From assembly GCA_937965895.1 (NCBI GenBank), contig CALCKS010000298.1, forward strand, positions 1 through 10,821: DNA of 10,821 nt, in the 5' to 3' direction. Positions 1 to 4,812 of this stretch are shown here, piece by piece (position 1 is the first letter of the stretch; the number at the start of each line of letters is the position of its first letter). A program made the position numbers and the translations under genes. The stretch is from an uncultured Campylobacter sp. (GTDB taxonomy: Bacteria > Campylobacterota > Campylobacteria > Campylobacterales > Campylobacteraceae). The notes under the pieces were generated by a model. The model was not told the DNA's origin. It was given only the letters and a program-made list of their open reading frames with translations, and did not search any database.

Positions 1-50
1 AAAAAGCCGCTTGGCGTCGGAGCGATACGAGAGGTGATTTTTTGGTTCAT
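1..50 (-). CDS. Glutamate-tRNA ligase family protein, N-terminal fragment (cut by left edge)
   Basis: Reading the minus strand from an ATG at 50-48 gives MNQKITSRIAPTPSGF, after which the window ends. The RIAPTPSG stretch is the class I glutamyl-tRNA synthetase nucleotide-binding signature (usual form R-F-A-P-S-P-T-G, followed by the HIGH-like motif that lies outside this window). The APTPSG variant is one I associate with GluRS-like or glutamyl-Q-tRNA synthetase-like proteins rather than the canonical enzyme. The frame has a TAA at 95-93 and no other ATG, GTG or TTG before 50, so this start is the only obvious one. No good Shine-Dalgarno precedes it. It lies just downstream of the RRM gene terminator, on the same strand. 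With 16 codons visible, full-length GluRS and a shorter paralogue cannot be told apart. Confidence 0.6.
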   Translation of the reverse strand, partial: MNQKITSRIAPTPSGF

Positions 51-86
51 TTGGAGTGAAATTTGACTAAAAAGCTTAAATTTAAA

Positions 87-116
87 AATTAGTTAAAAGC
101 CGTCAGATTTGACGGC
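87..116 (-). terminator. Rho-independent terminator of the RRM gene
   Basis: A perfect 7-bp stem (GCCGTCA at 99-105 with TGACGGC at 110-116) closes a four-base loop. On the minus strand it is followed directly by TTTTAACTAATTTTT. It begins five bases after the stop codon of the RRM gene, which places it as that gene's terminator. Confidence 0.85.
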
Positions 117-120
117 CGGA

Positions 121-366
121 TTATTCTTTAGGTTTAGATTCGTTTACTCTTAGAGCTCTGCCGCCTACTTCCTTATTGTTTAGCGCTTCGATCGCTTTTA
201 GCGCGTCTGCGTCGTTTTCTATCTCGACGAATCCGAATCCTTTTGAGCGATTCGTATCGCGATCTTTGACGATTTTCGCGCGTTTTACTTCGCCAAACGG
301 CGCAAATGTATCCTTAAGCTCTGCCTCAGTCATGCGATATGACAAGTTACCGACGTAAATATTCAC
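121..366 (-). CDS. RRM-domain RNA-binding protein, 81 residues
   Basis: This is a single RNA recognition motif protein. RNP2 is IYVGNL at residues 3-8 and RNP1 is KGFGFVEI at residues 42-49, each with the aromatic residues (Tyr4, Phe44, Phe46) that stack on single-stranded nucleic acid. The whole protein is one RRM (about residues 2-77) with a short charged tail, as in the small bacterial RRM proteins of Helicobacter and cyanobacteria. The family binds single-stranded RNA or DNA; its cellular targets are poorly defined. The start codon is GTG at 366-364, chosen because AAGGAAA lies about eight bases upstream and residue 2 onward fits the family start. It has its own -10 box and terminator, so it appears monocistronic. 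Confidence 0.93.
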   Translation of the reverse strand: MNIYVGNLSYRMTEAELKDTFAPFGEVKRAKIVKDRDTNRSKGFGFVEIENDADALKAIEALNNKEVGGRALRVNESKPKE

Positions 367-390
367 AGTAACGTTTCCTTAAATCAAATT

Positions 391-416
391 CCCGATAAAT
401 CGGTTAAGGGATAATA
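391..416 (-). promoter_or_regulatory. Promoter and start-site palindrome of the RRM gene
   Basis: On the minus strand a -10 box TATTAT lies at 416-411. About seven bases further on, near the expected transcription start, is the perfect 12-bp palindrome CCGATAAATCGG (392-403). The region upstream of the -10 is very AT-rich with runs of T on the minus strand, as in Campylobacter sigma-70 promoters, which lack a clear -35. The palindrome could be an operator or a small hairpin at the mRNA 5' end. The predicted leader to the GTG start is under 40 bases. Confidence 0.55.
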
Positions 417-420
417 CCTG

Positions 421-741
421 AATTTAAATAAAAAAGCTAGATAAAAATTGATATTTTTATAATTTTTTGTAAATTTAAACCTCGGCGAGCGATTTTAAAA
501 ATTTATTTTTTATTCGAAGGTTTAGGGTTGCGTAAAATTTGAAGTAAATTTAAGGCAGGTTTGGCAAGGAACACCAGCCAATCGGCGCAAATAAATTTAA
601 ACTAAAGCACGGCTTTGTCGGCAATTTTTATAATTTCACAGCCGCAAATTTGACGTTTATAGGCCTTGTTAAAATTTAAGCCGTACATTTGCCAAAGCAA
701 GCAAACGCACGGCATTTATCAAAATTTAAACCCGCAAATCT
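421..741. other. AT-rich intergenic region without a supportable gene
   Basis: This stretch separates the RRM gene from the DJ-1 family gene. Its left part is the upstream part of the RRM promoter and its right part carries the DJ-1 terminator (671-713). It contains at least five copies of the word AAATTTAA. There is no ATG on the plus strand. The longest minus-strand frame with a start (715-602, 37 codons) has no ribosome binding site and runs through the terminator hairpin. TATAAT words occur on the plus strand at 458-463 and 629-634, but base composition makes them weak evidence. Confidence 0.6.
671..713 (-). terminator. Rho-independent terminator of the DJ-1 family gene
   Basis: Read on the minus strand, bases 713-701 pair with 692-680 as a 13-bp stem around an eight-base loop (700-693), followed by TTAAATTTT. 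Two of the pairs are G-U wobbles on the minus strand and would be A-C mismatches on the plus strand, so the hairpin is built for minus-strand RNA. It starts 29 bases after the stop codon of the DJ-1 family gene. Confidence 0.8.
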
Positions 742-1290
742 TTATTTGACAAATAAAAGTCCGTTTTTCACTTCATTATAAACTTGCTCACCATTTAAAA
801 TTTTAACCAGCTCCAAAGCAAACTCCATCGCGGTGGCAGGGCCTTTTGAGGTGACGATATTTCCGCTTTGCACGACGTTTTTATCGCTCACGTACGTTCC
901 GCCCTCGACGCTAGCCTCGCAGCTAGGATAGCATGTATACTCGCCCTTCATGATTTCCGCCACTCCAAGAGCTATCGGCGCGGCGCAAATGGCGGCGACG
1001 AATTTGCCTTTTTTAGCAAACTTTTTGATCGTCTCTCTCATTTTTAGGTTACCGGATATATTCGTGACACCAGTATACCCGCCCGGCAAAACCAGCATAT
1101 CGTAGTCAACCTCCTCAAGGTCATAAAGAGTCATATCACAGACTAATTTCACTCCGTGTGCGCCCGTGATAGGTAGCTTATCAAGCCCGACTACATGGGC
1201 CTCCACGCCGCCTCGTCTAAGCACGTCCACAATACTAACGCCCTCTATCTCCTCAAACCCGTCGGCAAAAATCACGGCAACTTTTTTCAT
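742..1290 (-). CDS. DJ-1/PfpI family protein, 182 residues
   Basis: This is a DJ-1/YajL-type member of the class I glutamine amidotransferase-like superfamily. Visible family marks are the N-terminal strand KKVAVIFADGFEEIE, with Glu16 at the position of human DJ-1 Glu18; the LPGG turn at residues 68-71; the nucleophile elbow AAICAAP with Cys102 (equivalent to DJ-1 Cys106); and the SKGPATAMEFAL segment near 148-159. The length matches the family. Members have been assigned roles as oxidative-stress chaperones, glyoxalases or protein deglycases, and these activities are disputed, so only the family is called here. The ATG at 1290 follows an AAGGAG ribosome binding site. It is monocistronic, with a promoter facing that of the plus-strand selenoprotein gene and its own terminator. 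Confidence 0.93.
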   Translation of the reverse strand: MKKVAVIFADGFEEIEGVSIVDVLRRGGVEAHVVGLDKLPITGAHGVKLVCDMTLYDLEEVDYDMLVLPGGYTGVTNISGNLKMRETIKKFAKKGKFVAAICAAPIALGVAEIMKGEYTCYPSCEASVEGGTYVSDKNVVQSGNIVTSKGPATAMEFALELVKILNGEQVYNEVKNGLLFVK

Positions 1291-1315
1291 AATTTTCTCC
1301 TTAAATTTTTTGATA

Positions 1316-1321
1316 ATTATA
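1316..1321 (-). promoter_or_regulatory. -10 box of the DJ-1 family gene
   Basis: The minus strand reads GTATAAT with a perfect TATAAT at 1321-1316. It lies 25 bases upstream of the DJ-1 ATG and leaves room for a short leader containing AAGGAG. The sequence where a -35 would fall overlaps the -10 box of the divergent selenoprotein gene. Confidence 0.7.
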
Positions 1322-1343
1322 CTGCTATTTGTTAAATTTACGC

Positions 1344-1349
1344 TATAAT
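1344..1349 (+). promoter_or_regulatory. -10 box of the SelW-like selenoprotein gene
   Basis: A perfect TATAAT on the plus strand lies 30 bases upstream of the ATG at 1380. Periodic T-rich sequence precedes it, as is typical of Campylobacter promoters without a -35. The leader carries two adjacent purine-rich ribosome binding sequences (AAAGGA and AAGGAA, 1368-1378). It overlaps the promoter of the divergent DJ-1 family gene. Confidence 0.75.
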
Positions 1350-1379
1350 CGGCGTACTTTAAATTCGAAAGGAAGGAAC

Positions 1380-1631
1380 ATGGAAGTAAAGATTACATAT
1401 TGCAATTCTTGAAACTATAGGCCGGTAGCTTCTCGTGTAGAAGAAGAATTTTTAAGTCAAATTCCAGGTGCTAAAATTAGCAAAATCGTCGGTAGCGGCG
1501 GAAACTTCATAGTTGAAGTAAACGGAAAAGTAATCTTTTCTAAAAAAGATCTCATCGGTACGGACGTAAACGCCCTACCAAACCACGAAGAGATCGTTGC
1601 TTTGGTCGATAGCGTTAAAAAATCAGCCTAA
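1380..1631 (+). CDS. SelW/Rdx family selenoprotein, 83 residues, with in-frame TGA read as selenocysteine
   Basis: Translating with TGA (1410-1412) as selenocysteine gives a protein that begins MEVKITYCNSU and ends at TAA 1629-1631. The redox motif is Cys8-Asn9-Ser10-Sec11, the C-x-x-U site of the selenoprotein W/T/H (Rdx) family, on the first beta-strand/turn of a thioredoxin-like fold. Further family marks follow: RPVASRVEEEF helix, GSGGNFIVEVNG-KVIFSKKD hairpin (about residues 39-58) and the closing helix NHEEIVALVDSV. Length is normal for the family. Members are thought to be thiol-dependent oxidoreductases; substrates are not established. Start, ribosome binding site, promoter and terminator are all clear, and no other stop interrupts the frame. 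A nonsense-mutated pseudogene is the alternative, but the stop falls precisely on the Cys/Sec position and the rest of the gene is intact. Decoding needs selA, selB, selC and selD elsewhere. Confidence 0.9.
1429..1443 (+). promoter_or_regulatory. Candidate bacterial SECIS hairpin
   Basis: CUUCU at 1429-1433 pairs perfectly with AGAAG at 1439-1443 around the loop CGUGU. The loop begins 22 bases after the UGA and has G as its second base. This agrees with the general bacterial SECIS description: a short stem-loop roughly 16-37 bases downstream with a G in the first two loop positions. A competing fold (AGGC 1419-1422 with GCUU 1428-1431, loop CGGUA) has GG in the loop but sits closer to the UGA. 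Which one SelB would use cannot be decided by eye. Confidence 0.5.
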
Positions 1632-1636
1632 AGTCT

Positions 1637-1666
1637 AAGCCGAGGCTTAGGCCTTGGCTTTTATTT
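1637..1666 (+). terminator. Rho-independent terminator of the SelW-like gene
   Basis: AAGCCGAGGC (1637-1646) pairs with GCCTTGGCTT (1651-1660) as a 10-bp stem with one G-U pair, closing a TTAG loop, and is followed by TTATTT. It begins six bases after the selenoprotein stop. The last codons and stop of the convergent DUF4304 gene lie inside it. On the minus strand the downstream sequence AGACTTT is a weaker U-tract, so any termination there would be less efficient. Confidence 0.85.
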
Positions 1667-2273
1667 CCTCAAATTTTATCTCATCTTTTTCGTATTTTTT
1701 AAGCAAACCATTTATGCGCCGCTCAAAAATTTTCCATCTAGCTTCGTTTCCATATTTTTCAAACAAATTTAACGCTTGGCTGGTCAAAATTTCTTGTTCA
1801 CGCTTTATGAGTAGATATTCAAAAAGCTGATCAATCACTGCTAGACCGTTTCGCTCCAGCATCAAATCAATAAAATTTCGTTCGGTTTTTATCTCATCAA
1901 AAAATCTAAACGCCGCCATTAGGTCACTTGTTAAATTTTCACAAAGCGCTACCGTGTCGGTATTTTCGTTGATTTCATAGTAAGCTGCTTTAGAGTCTAT
2001 GATAGATGAAATTCTATCCCTAAAATGACACTCGTATTCTTTAGGTTTTGAGACAGTTTCTTTGCCGGTCGCAGTATCAATAAATGCGCCGTAAATGCCG
2101 CAGTTTACGTAAAATCTGGTTTCAAATGCGGTATTGCCGCTACTTTTTTGAAAATTTACGACGTATATAAATTCGGGAGTATTTTTGTAGAAATTTAGCC
2201 CGTTTTTGGTAAAGCCGTTATCTTCAAACAGCGGCTTTACTTGGGCTATGAGCTCGTCAAATTTTGTTTTCAT
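1647..2273 (-). CDS. DUF4304 domain protein, 208 residues
   Basis: The N-terminal 130 residues match my recollection of the DUF4304 family: an opening amphipathic helix (FDELIAQVKPLFEDNGFTKNG), then FIYVVNFQKSSGN, a beta-rich section with FYVNCGIYG, and the characteristic KEYECHFRDRI. The C-terminal 80 residues are helical and charged, ending in a Lys/Glu-rich segment. The family function is unknown. No signal peptide or membrane segment is visible, so it is probably cytoplasmic. I chose the ATG at 2273-2271; a TTG directly before it at 2276-2274 is the other option. Neither has a Shine-Dalgarno. The gene starts 18 bases after the efp stop with no terminator between, so it is probably co-transcribed with efp and weakly translated. 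It ends inside the terminator of the convergent selenoprotein gene. Confidence 0.75.
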   Translation of the reverse strand: MKTKFDELIAQVKPLFEDNGFTKNGLNFYKNTPEFIYVVNFQKSSGNTAFETRFYVNCGIYGAFIDTATGKETVSKPKEYECHFRDRISSIIDSKAAYYEINENTDTVALCENLTSDLMAAFRFFDEIKTERNFIDLMLERNGLAVIDQLFEYLLIKREQEILTSQALNLFEKYGNEARWKIFERRINGLLKKYEKDEIKFEEIKAKA

Positions 2274-2291
2274 CAAATTTGACGACTGCGA

Positions 2292-2858
2292 TTATTTATT
2301 TGCGCGCTCGATGTACTCGCCGCGGACGGTATCTACGCGGATAACCTCACCCTCCAGCACGTGGAAAGGTATCTGTACGACTGCGCCGCTCTCAAGCGTA
2401 GCAGGCTTTTTGCCGCCCTGGGTGTCGCCTTTAAAATTTGGCGGAGTTTCGACGATCTTTAGCTCGACGACCTGCGGCACTTCTACGCCGATAGCCTTGC
2501 CGTTGTGAAACAAAATCTCAACCATCATACCGTCTATCATCCATTTTTTAACATCGCCAACGTCCTCGTCGCTGATCGCTACTTGCTCGTAGGTCGCAGT
2601 GTCCATAAACTGGCAGAACTCGCCGTCGTCGTAAAGATACTGCATCTCTTTTTCTTCCAGATTCGGCTGGTCGCATTTGTCGCCCGCATGGAACGTCTTT
2701 TCAAGCACTTTGCCGTCGATGAAAGATTTGATTTTCGCGCGAACGAAAGCTGCGCCCTTGCCCGGTTTTACGTGCTGATACTCGACGACTTTATACGGAA
2801 CGCCGTCTAGCTCGATCTTTAATCCTTTTTTTAGGTCGCCCATAGAATAGGTTGCCAT
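2292..2858 (-). CDS. efp: Translation elongation factor P, 188 residues
   Basis: EF-P binds ribosomes stalled at runs of proline between the P and E sites and stimulates peptide-bond formation. The N-terminal KOW-like domain (about residues 3-62) carries the loop VKPGKGAAF with Lys34 at the tip, the position that is beta-lysylated by EpmA in many bacteria. A central OB-fold domain follows, then a C-terminal OB-fold with the family signature around residues 155-185 (LESGAVVQIPFHVLEGEVIRVDT). The length of 188 is standard. The ATG at 2858 follows AAGGAGAG, and a TATAAT is close upstream, so this gene starts a new transcript. DUF4304 is the next gene on the same strand. The Lys34-PGKG form predicts lysine-type modification; no modifying enzyme is in the window. 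Confidence 0.97.
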   Translation of the reverse strand: MATYSMGDLKKGLKIELDGVPYKVVEYQHVKPGKGAAFVRAKIKSFIDGKVLEKTFHAGDKCDQPNLEEKEMQYLYDDGEFCQFMDTATYEQVAISDEDVGDVKKWMIDGMMVEILFHNGKAIGVEVPQVVELKIVETPPNFKGDTQGGKKPATLESGAVVQIPFHVLEGEVIRVDTVRGEYIERANK

Positions 2859-2885
2859 TTTCTCTCCTTATAGTTTTAAAGGCTG

Positions 2886-2891
2886 ATTATA
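2886..2891 (-). promoter_or_regulatory. -10 box of the efp promoter
   Basis: On the minus strand TGATATAATC contains a perfect TATAAT at 2891-2886. It is preceded by a run of seven T, and the efp ATG lies 27 bases downstream. No -35 element is evident, as is usual in Campylobacter. Confidence 0.72.
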
Positions 2892-2922
2892 TCAAAAAAA
2901 GTTTTTAGTTTAGTTTAAGAAG

Positions 2923-2954
2923 CGGCGAGAGGGCAAATTTGACCGCGCTCGCCG
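2923..2954 (-). terminator. Hairpin downstream of the lipoprotein gene, possible weak terminator
   Basis: CGGCGAG (minus 2954-2948) pairs with CTCGCCG (2929-2923) as a 7-bp GC-rich stem, with a further GGT/GCC pairing inside the 18-base loop. The sequence after it on the minus strand is CTTCTTAAACTAAAC, which is not a proper U-tract. It lies between the lipoprotein stop and the efp promoter, where a transcript end would be expected, but read-through is likely. Confidence 0.45.
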
Positions 2955-2965
2955 AAGTAAAACTC

Positions 2966-2984
2966 AAATTTAAGGCTTAAATTT
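2966..2984. repeat. AAATTTAAG inverted repeat at the lipoprotein stop
   Basis: AAATTTAAG (2966-2974) and CTTAAATTT (2976-2984) form a perfect 9-bp inverted repeat around a single base. It encodes the last codons (FKFKP, stop) of the lipoprotein. The same arm sequence recurs upstream of that gene at 3205-3238. Confidence 0.6.
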
Positions 2985-3191
2985 AAACTCGCCTTTTTCC
3001 TTGCTTTGTTCAGACTGCGAGTGGATCTCCCTCTTCATCTGTTCGCTTACGCTAGGATCGTCTTTTTGTATCTTTTGAAATTTCTTTTTTTCGGTCAAAA
3101 TTTTCTCAAAATTTTTCGTAGTTTGCTTTTGCACTTCGCTCTCGCAACCCGCAAGCAAAAACAAAATCGGAATCAAAAGTAAAAATTTCAT
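2970..3191 (-). CDS. Small lipoprotein of unknown function, 73 residues
   Basis: The product starts MKFLLLIPILFLLAGC: a positively charged start, a hydrophobic core and a lipobox (Leu13-Ala14-Gly15-Cys16), so signal peptidase II would leave a lipid-anchored mature protein of 58 residues. The mature part is strongly hydrophilic and rich in Lys, Glu, Gln and Ser, with no recognisable domain and probably helical or disordered. The ATG at 3191-3189 is chosen because AAGGAGGG lies eight bases upstream and because it begins the signal peptide exactly. A longer reading from 3269 would overlap serA and add 26 unlikely residues in front. It sits 43 bases after serA with no clear terminator between and so probably ends the rpsA-serA transcript. 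I do not recognise a family; it may be Campylobacter-specific. Confidence 0.8.
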   Translation of the reverse strand: MKFLLLIPILFLLAGCESEVQKQTTKNFEKILTEKKKFQKIQKDDPSVSEQMKREIHSQSEQSKEKGEFKFKP

Positions 3192-3204
3192 ACTCAAACC
3201 CTCC

Positions 3205-3238
3205 TTAAATTTAAGCCCCAATTCGGACTTAAATTTAA
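3205..3238. repeat. 11-bp inverted repeat between serA and the lipoprotein gene
   Basis: TTAAATTTAAG (3205-3215) and CTTAAATTTAA (3228-3238) are perfect inverted arms around a 12-base centre. One arm overlaps the serA stop codon. The other reaches the first two bases of the AAGGAGGG ribosome binding site of the lipoprotein gene. The arms are almost all A/T and no U-tract follows, so it does not look like a terminator. A role in translation or mRNA stability is possible. Confidence 0.6.
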
Positions 3239-4812
3239 ACAACTGCGTATTTCGCCCATACGCAAACATCTAGATCGTTTAACTTAGCCAGCGTCTCTTT
3301 GGTTATTTTTTCATCCACAAGCACGACTGCAAGCGCCATACCGTGATCGTCGCGTCCTAGGCGGAAGTCGGCGATATTGATTTTTTCCTCGGCAAGGATA
3401 GATGAAATTTTAGCGATAACGCCCGGAACGTCATTGTTTTTAAAGATAATCATCTTGCCCTTAGGCTTAAAGTCTGTTTTAAAGCCATTTATCGTCACGA
3501 TACGTTGCTGATTTTCGCCAAACACCGTTCCGCCGATCGTTACGACGTCATTTTCGGTCGTTATGCGAACGGTGATTTTATTTTTGAAAATACTATTGCC
3601 GCCGACGGTGCTTTCTGTCGTTATGCCTTTTTCGTCACACAAAAAAATAGCGTTTACGTAGTTTATCGTATCGCCCAAGCTCTCTTTTAAAGCGCCCACG
3701 ATCGCAAAGGTAAGCATGGAGTTTGCATACTCGCTGATAGGGCCGTGCGTCTCGATGCGGATAGCTTTGATCGCCTTTTTGTTGATTTGTGCGGCGAGAA
3801 AAGCCATCTTGCTCGTAAGCTCGATATAAGGTTCCACAAAAGGCGGCAGGTCTTCCGTTTTTATCGGTAAATTTAGTGCGCTAGGATAGCTGATGCCGCG
3901 AGCCGCAGAGATAGCCTGCTCGGCTGCGGCGATAGCGATGTTGGCTTGAGACTCTAGCGTATTTGCGCCAAGGTGCGGCGTGACGCTGACGTTATTTAGC
4001 TCAAGTAGCGGGTGATTCGTCGCGGGCTCTTTCTCAAATACATCAATGCCCGCAAACGCTATCTTGCCGCTTTTTAGGCCGTTATACAGAGCCTCTTCGT
4101 TATAAAGGCCGCCGCGAGCGCAGTTGATGAGGCGCACGCCGTCTTTCATCTTTGCGATTTCCGCTTCGCCGATCATGTTTACGGTTTCTTTATTTTTCGG
4201 AGTGTGTATAGTGATGAAATCACACGCAAGGATATCGTCGAAATTTCGCGTATAAACGCCGCCCATATCGGTTACTTTCGACGGATCGATATACGGATCG
4301 TAAGCAATGATTTGCATACCGAAAGCCGCAGCCCTAGTAGCCACGCGAGAGCCGATGTTGCCAAAGCCGATGACGCCTAGAGTCTTGTTAAAAAGCTCGA
4401 CGCCGTACCATTTCTCGCGTTTCCAAATTCGGTCGATTTTTAGATCGTTGTGAGCATACGGAAACGAGCGAGCGGCAGCTAACATATGAGCCATCGTTAG
4501 CTCTACCGCGGCGATTGTATTTGCCGTAGGGACGTTCATCGCGATTATGCCGCGTTTTGAGCAGCCGTCGATATCTACGTTATCAACGCCCACGCCCGCA
4601 CGCACGAGAGCTTTTAGATTTTTGGCCGCATTTAAAAACGCCTCGCCGACTTCGGTCGAGCTTCGCGTGATGGCCACGTCAGCCTCGCCTAAGATATCCA
4701 AAAGCTTATCTTTGGGTACGTTTACTGCGTCAATTACTTTTATATCCTCTTCGCGATTTAAAATTTCAAAGCCGACTTTATGTATTGCGTCGCACACTAT
4801 TATAGTTTTCAC
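3235..4812 (-). CDS. serA: D-3-phosphoglycerate dehydrogenase, 525 residues
   Basis: SerA oxidises 3-phosphoglycerate to 3-phosphohydroxypyruvate with NAD, the first step of serine synthesis. Visible parts are the substrate-binding segment RAGVGVDNVD (71-80), the Rossmann motif GVIGFGNIGS (146-155) with Asp172 of YDPY as the NAD-selecting acid, catalytic Arg233 (CARGG), the acid in FEKEP (259-263) and catalytic His280 (TPHLG). A long intervening domain (about 305-445) and a C-terminal ACT domain (about 452-525) follow, making it the long form of about 525 residues found in Bacillus and Mycobacterium rather than the short E. coli form. The start is GTG at 4812-4810 with AAGGAGAT about eight bases upstream; it overlaps the upstream gene's TGA by four bases. 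The ACT domain suggests allosteric control, classically by serine. Confidence 0.96.
   Translation of the reverse strand: MKTIIVCDAIHKVGFEILNREEDIKVIDAVNVPKDKLLDILGEADVAITRSSTEVGEAFLNAAKNLKALVRAGVGVDNVDIDGCSKRGIIAMNVPTANTIAAVELTMAHMLAAARSFPYAHNDLKIDRIWKREKWYGVELFNKTLGVIGFGNIGSRVATRAAAFGMQIIAYDPYIDPSKVTDMGGVYTRNFDDILACDFITIHTPKNKETVNMIGEAEIAKMKDGVRLINCARGGLYNEEALYNGLKSGKIAFAGIDVFEKEPATNHPLLELNNVSVTPHLGANTLESQANIAIAAAEQAISAARGISYPSALNLPIKTEDLPPFVEPYIELTSKMAFLAAQINKKAIKAIRIETHGPISEYANSMLTFAIVGALKESLGDTINYVNAIFLCDEKGITTESTVGGNSIFKNKITVRITTENDVVTIGGTVFGENQQRIVTINGFKTDFKPKGKMIIFKNNDVPGVIAKISSILAEEKINIADFRLGRDDHGMALAVVLVDEKITKETLAKLNDLDVCVWAKYAVV

Noticed and set aside
1..66. Open plus-strand frame ending at TGA 64-66 that resembles a hydrophobic C-terminus (VIFWFIWSEI).
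   Set aside because: The opposite strand reads as the start of a GluRS-family protein with an exact signature motif, which is far stronger evidence; the plus frame is its shadow.
629..713. A plus-strand small RNA starting after TATAAT at 629-634 and ending at the hairpin 680-713.
   Set aside because: The hairpin pairs fully only as minus-strand RNA and lacks a U-tract on the plus strand; TATAAT is common in such AT-rich DNA.
504..715. A minus-strand frame with ATG at 715, an amber codon at 604-602 and a protein-like continuation to TAA near 504, suggestive of a decayed small gene.
   Set aside because: It has no ribosome binding site, its first codons are the DJ-1 terminator hairpin, and the pieces are only 37 and about 32 codons long. 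Chance cannot be excluded.
1410..1412. TGA as a true nonsense mutation making the gene at 1380-1631 a pseudogene.
   Set aside because: It lies exactly at the Sec position of a CxxU motif, with otherwise intact expression signals and conserved family features.
2206..2810. Plus-strand open frames opposite efp and the start of the DUF4304 gene.
   Set aside because: They show no family features or ribosome binding sites and are antisense to clearly assigned genes.
3192..3269. A 26-residue N-terminal extension of the lipoprotein, overlapping serA.
   Set aside because: The internal ATG at 3191 has a strong ribosome binding site and starts a textbook lipoprotein signal peptide.
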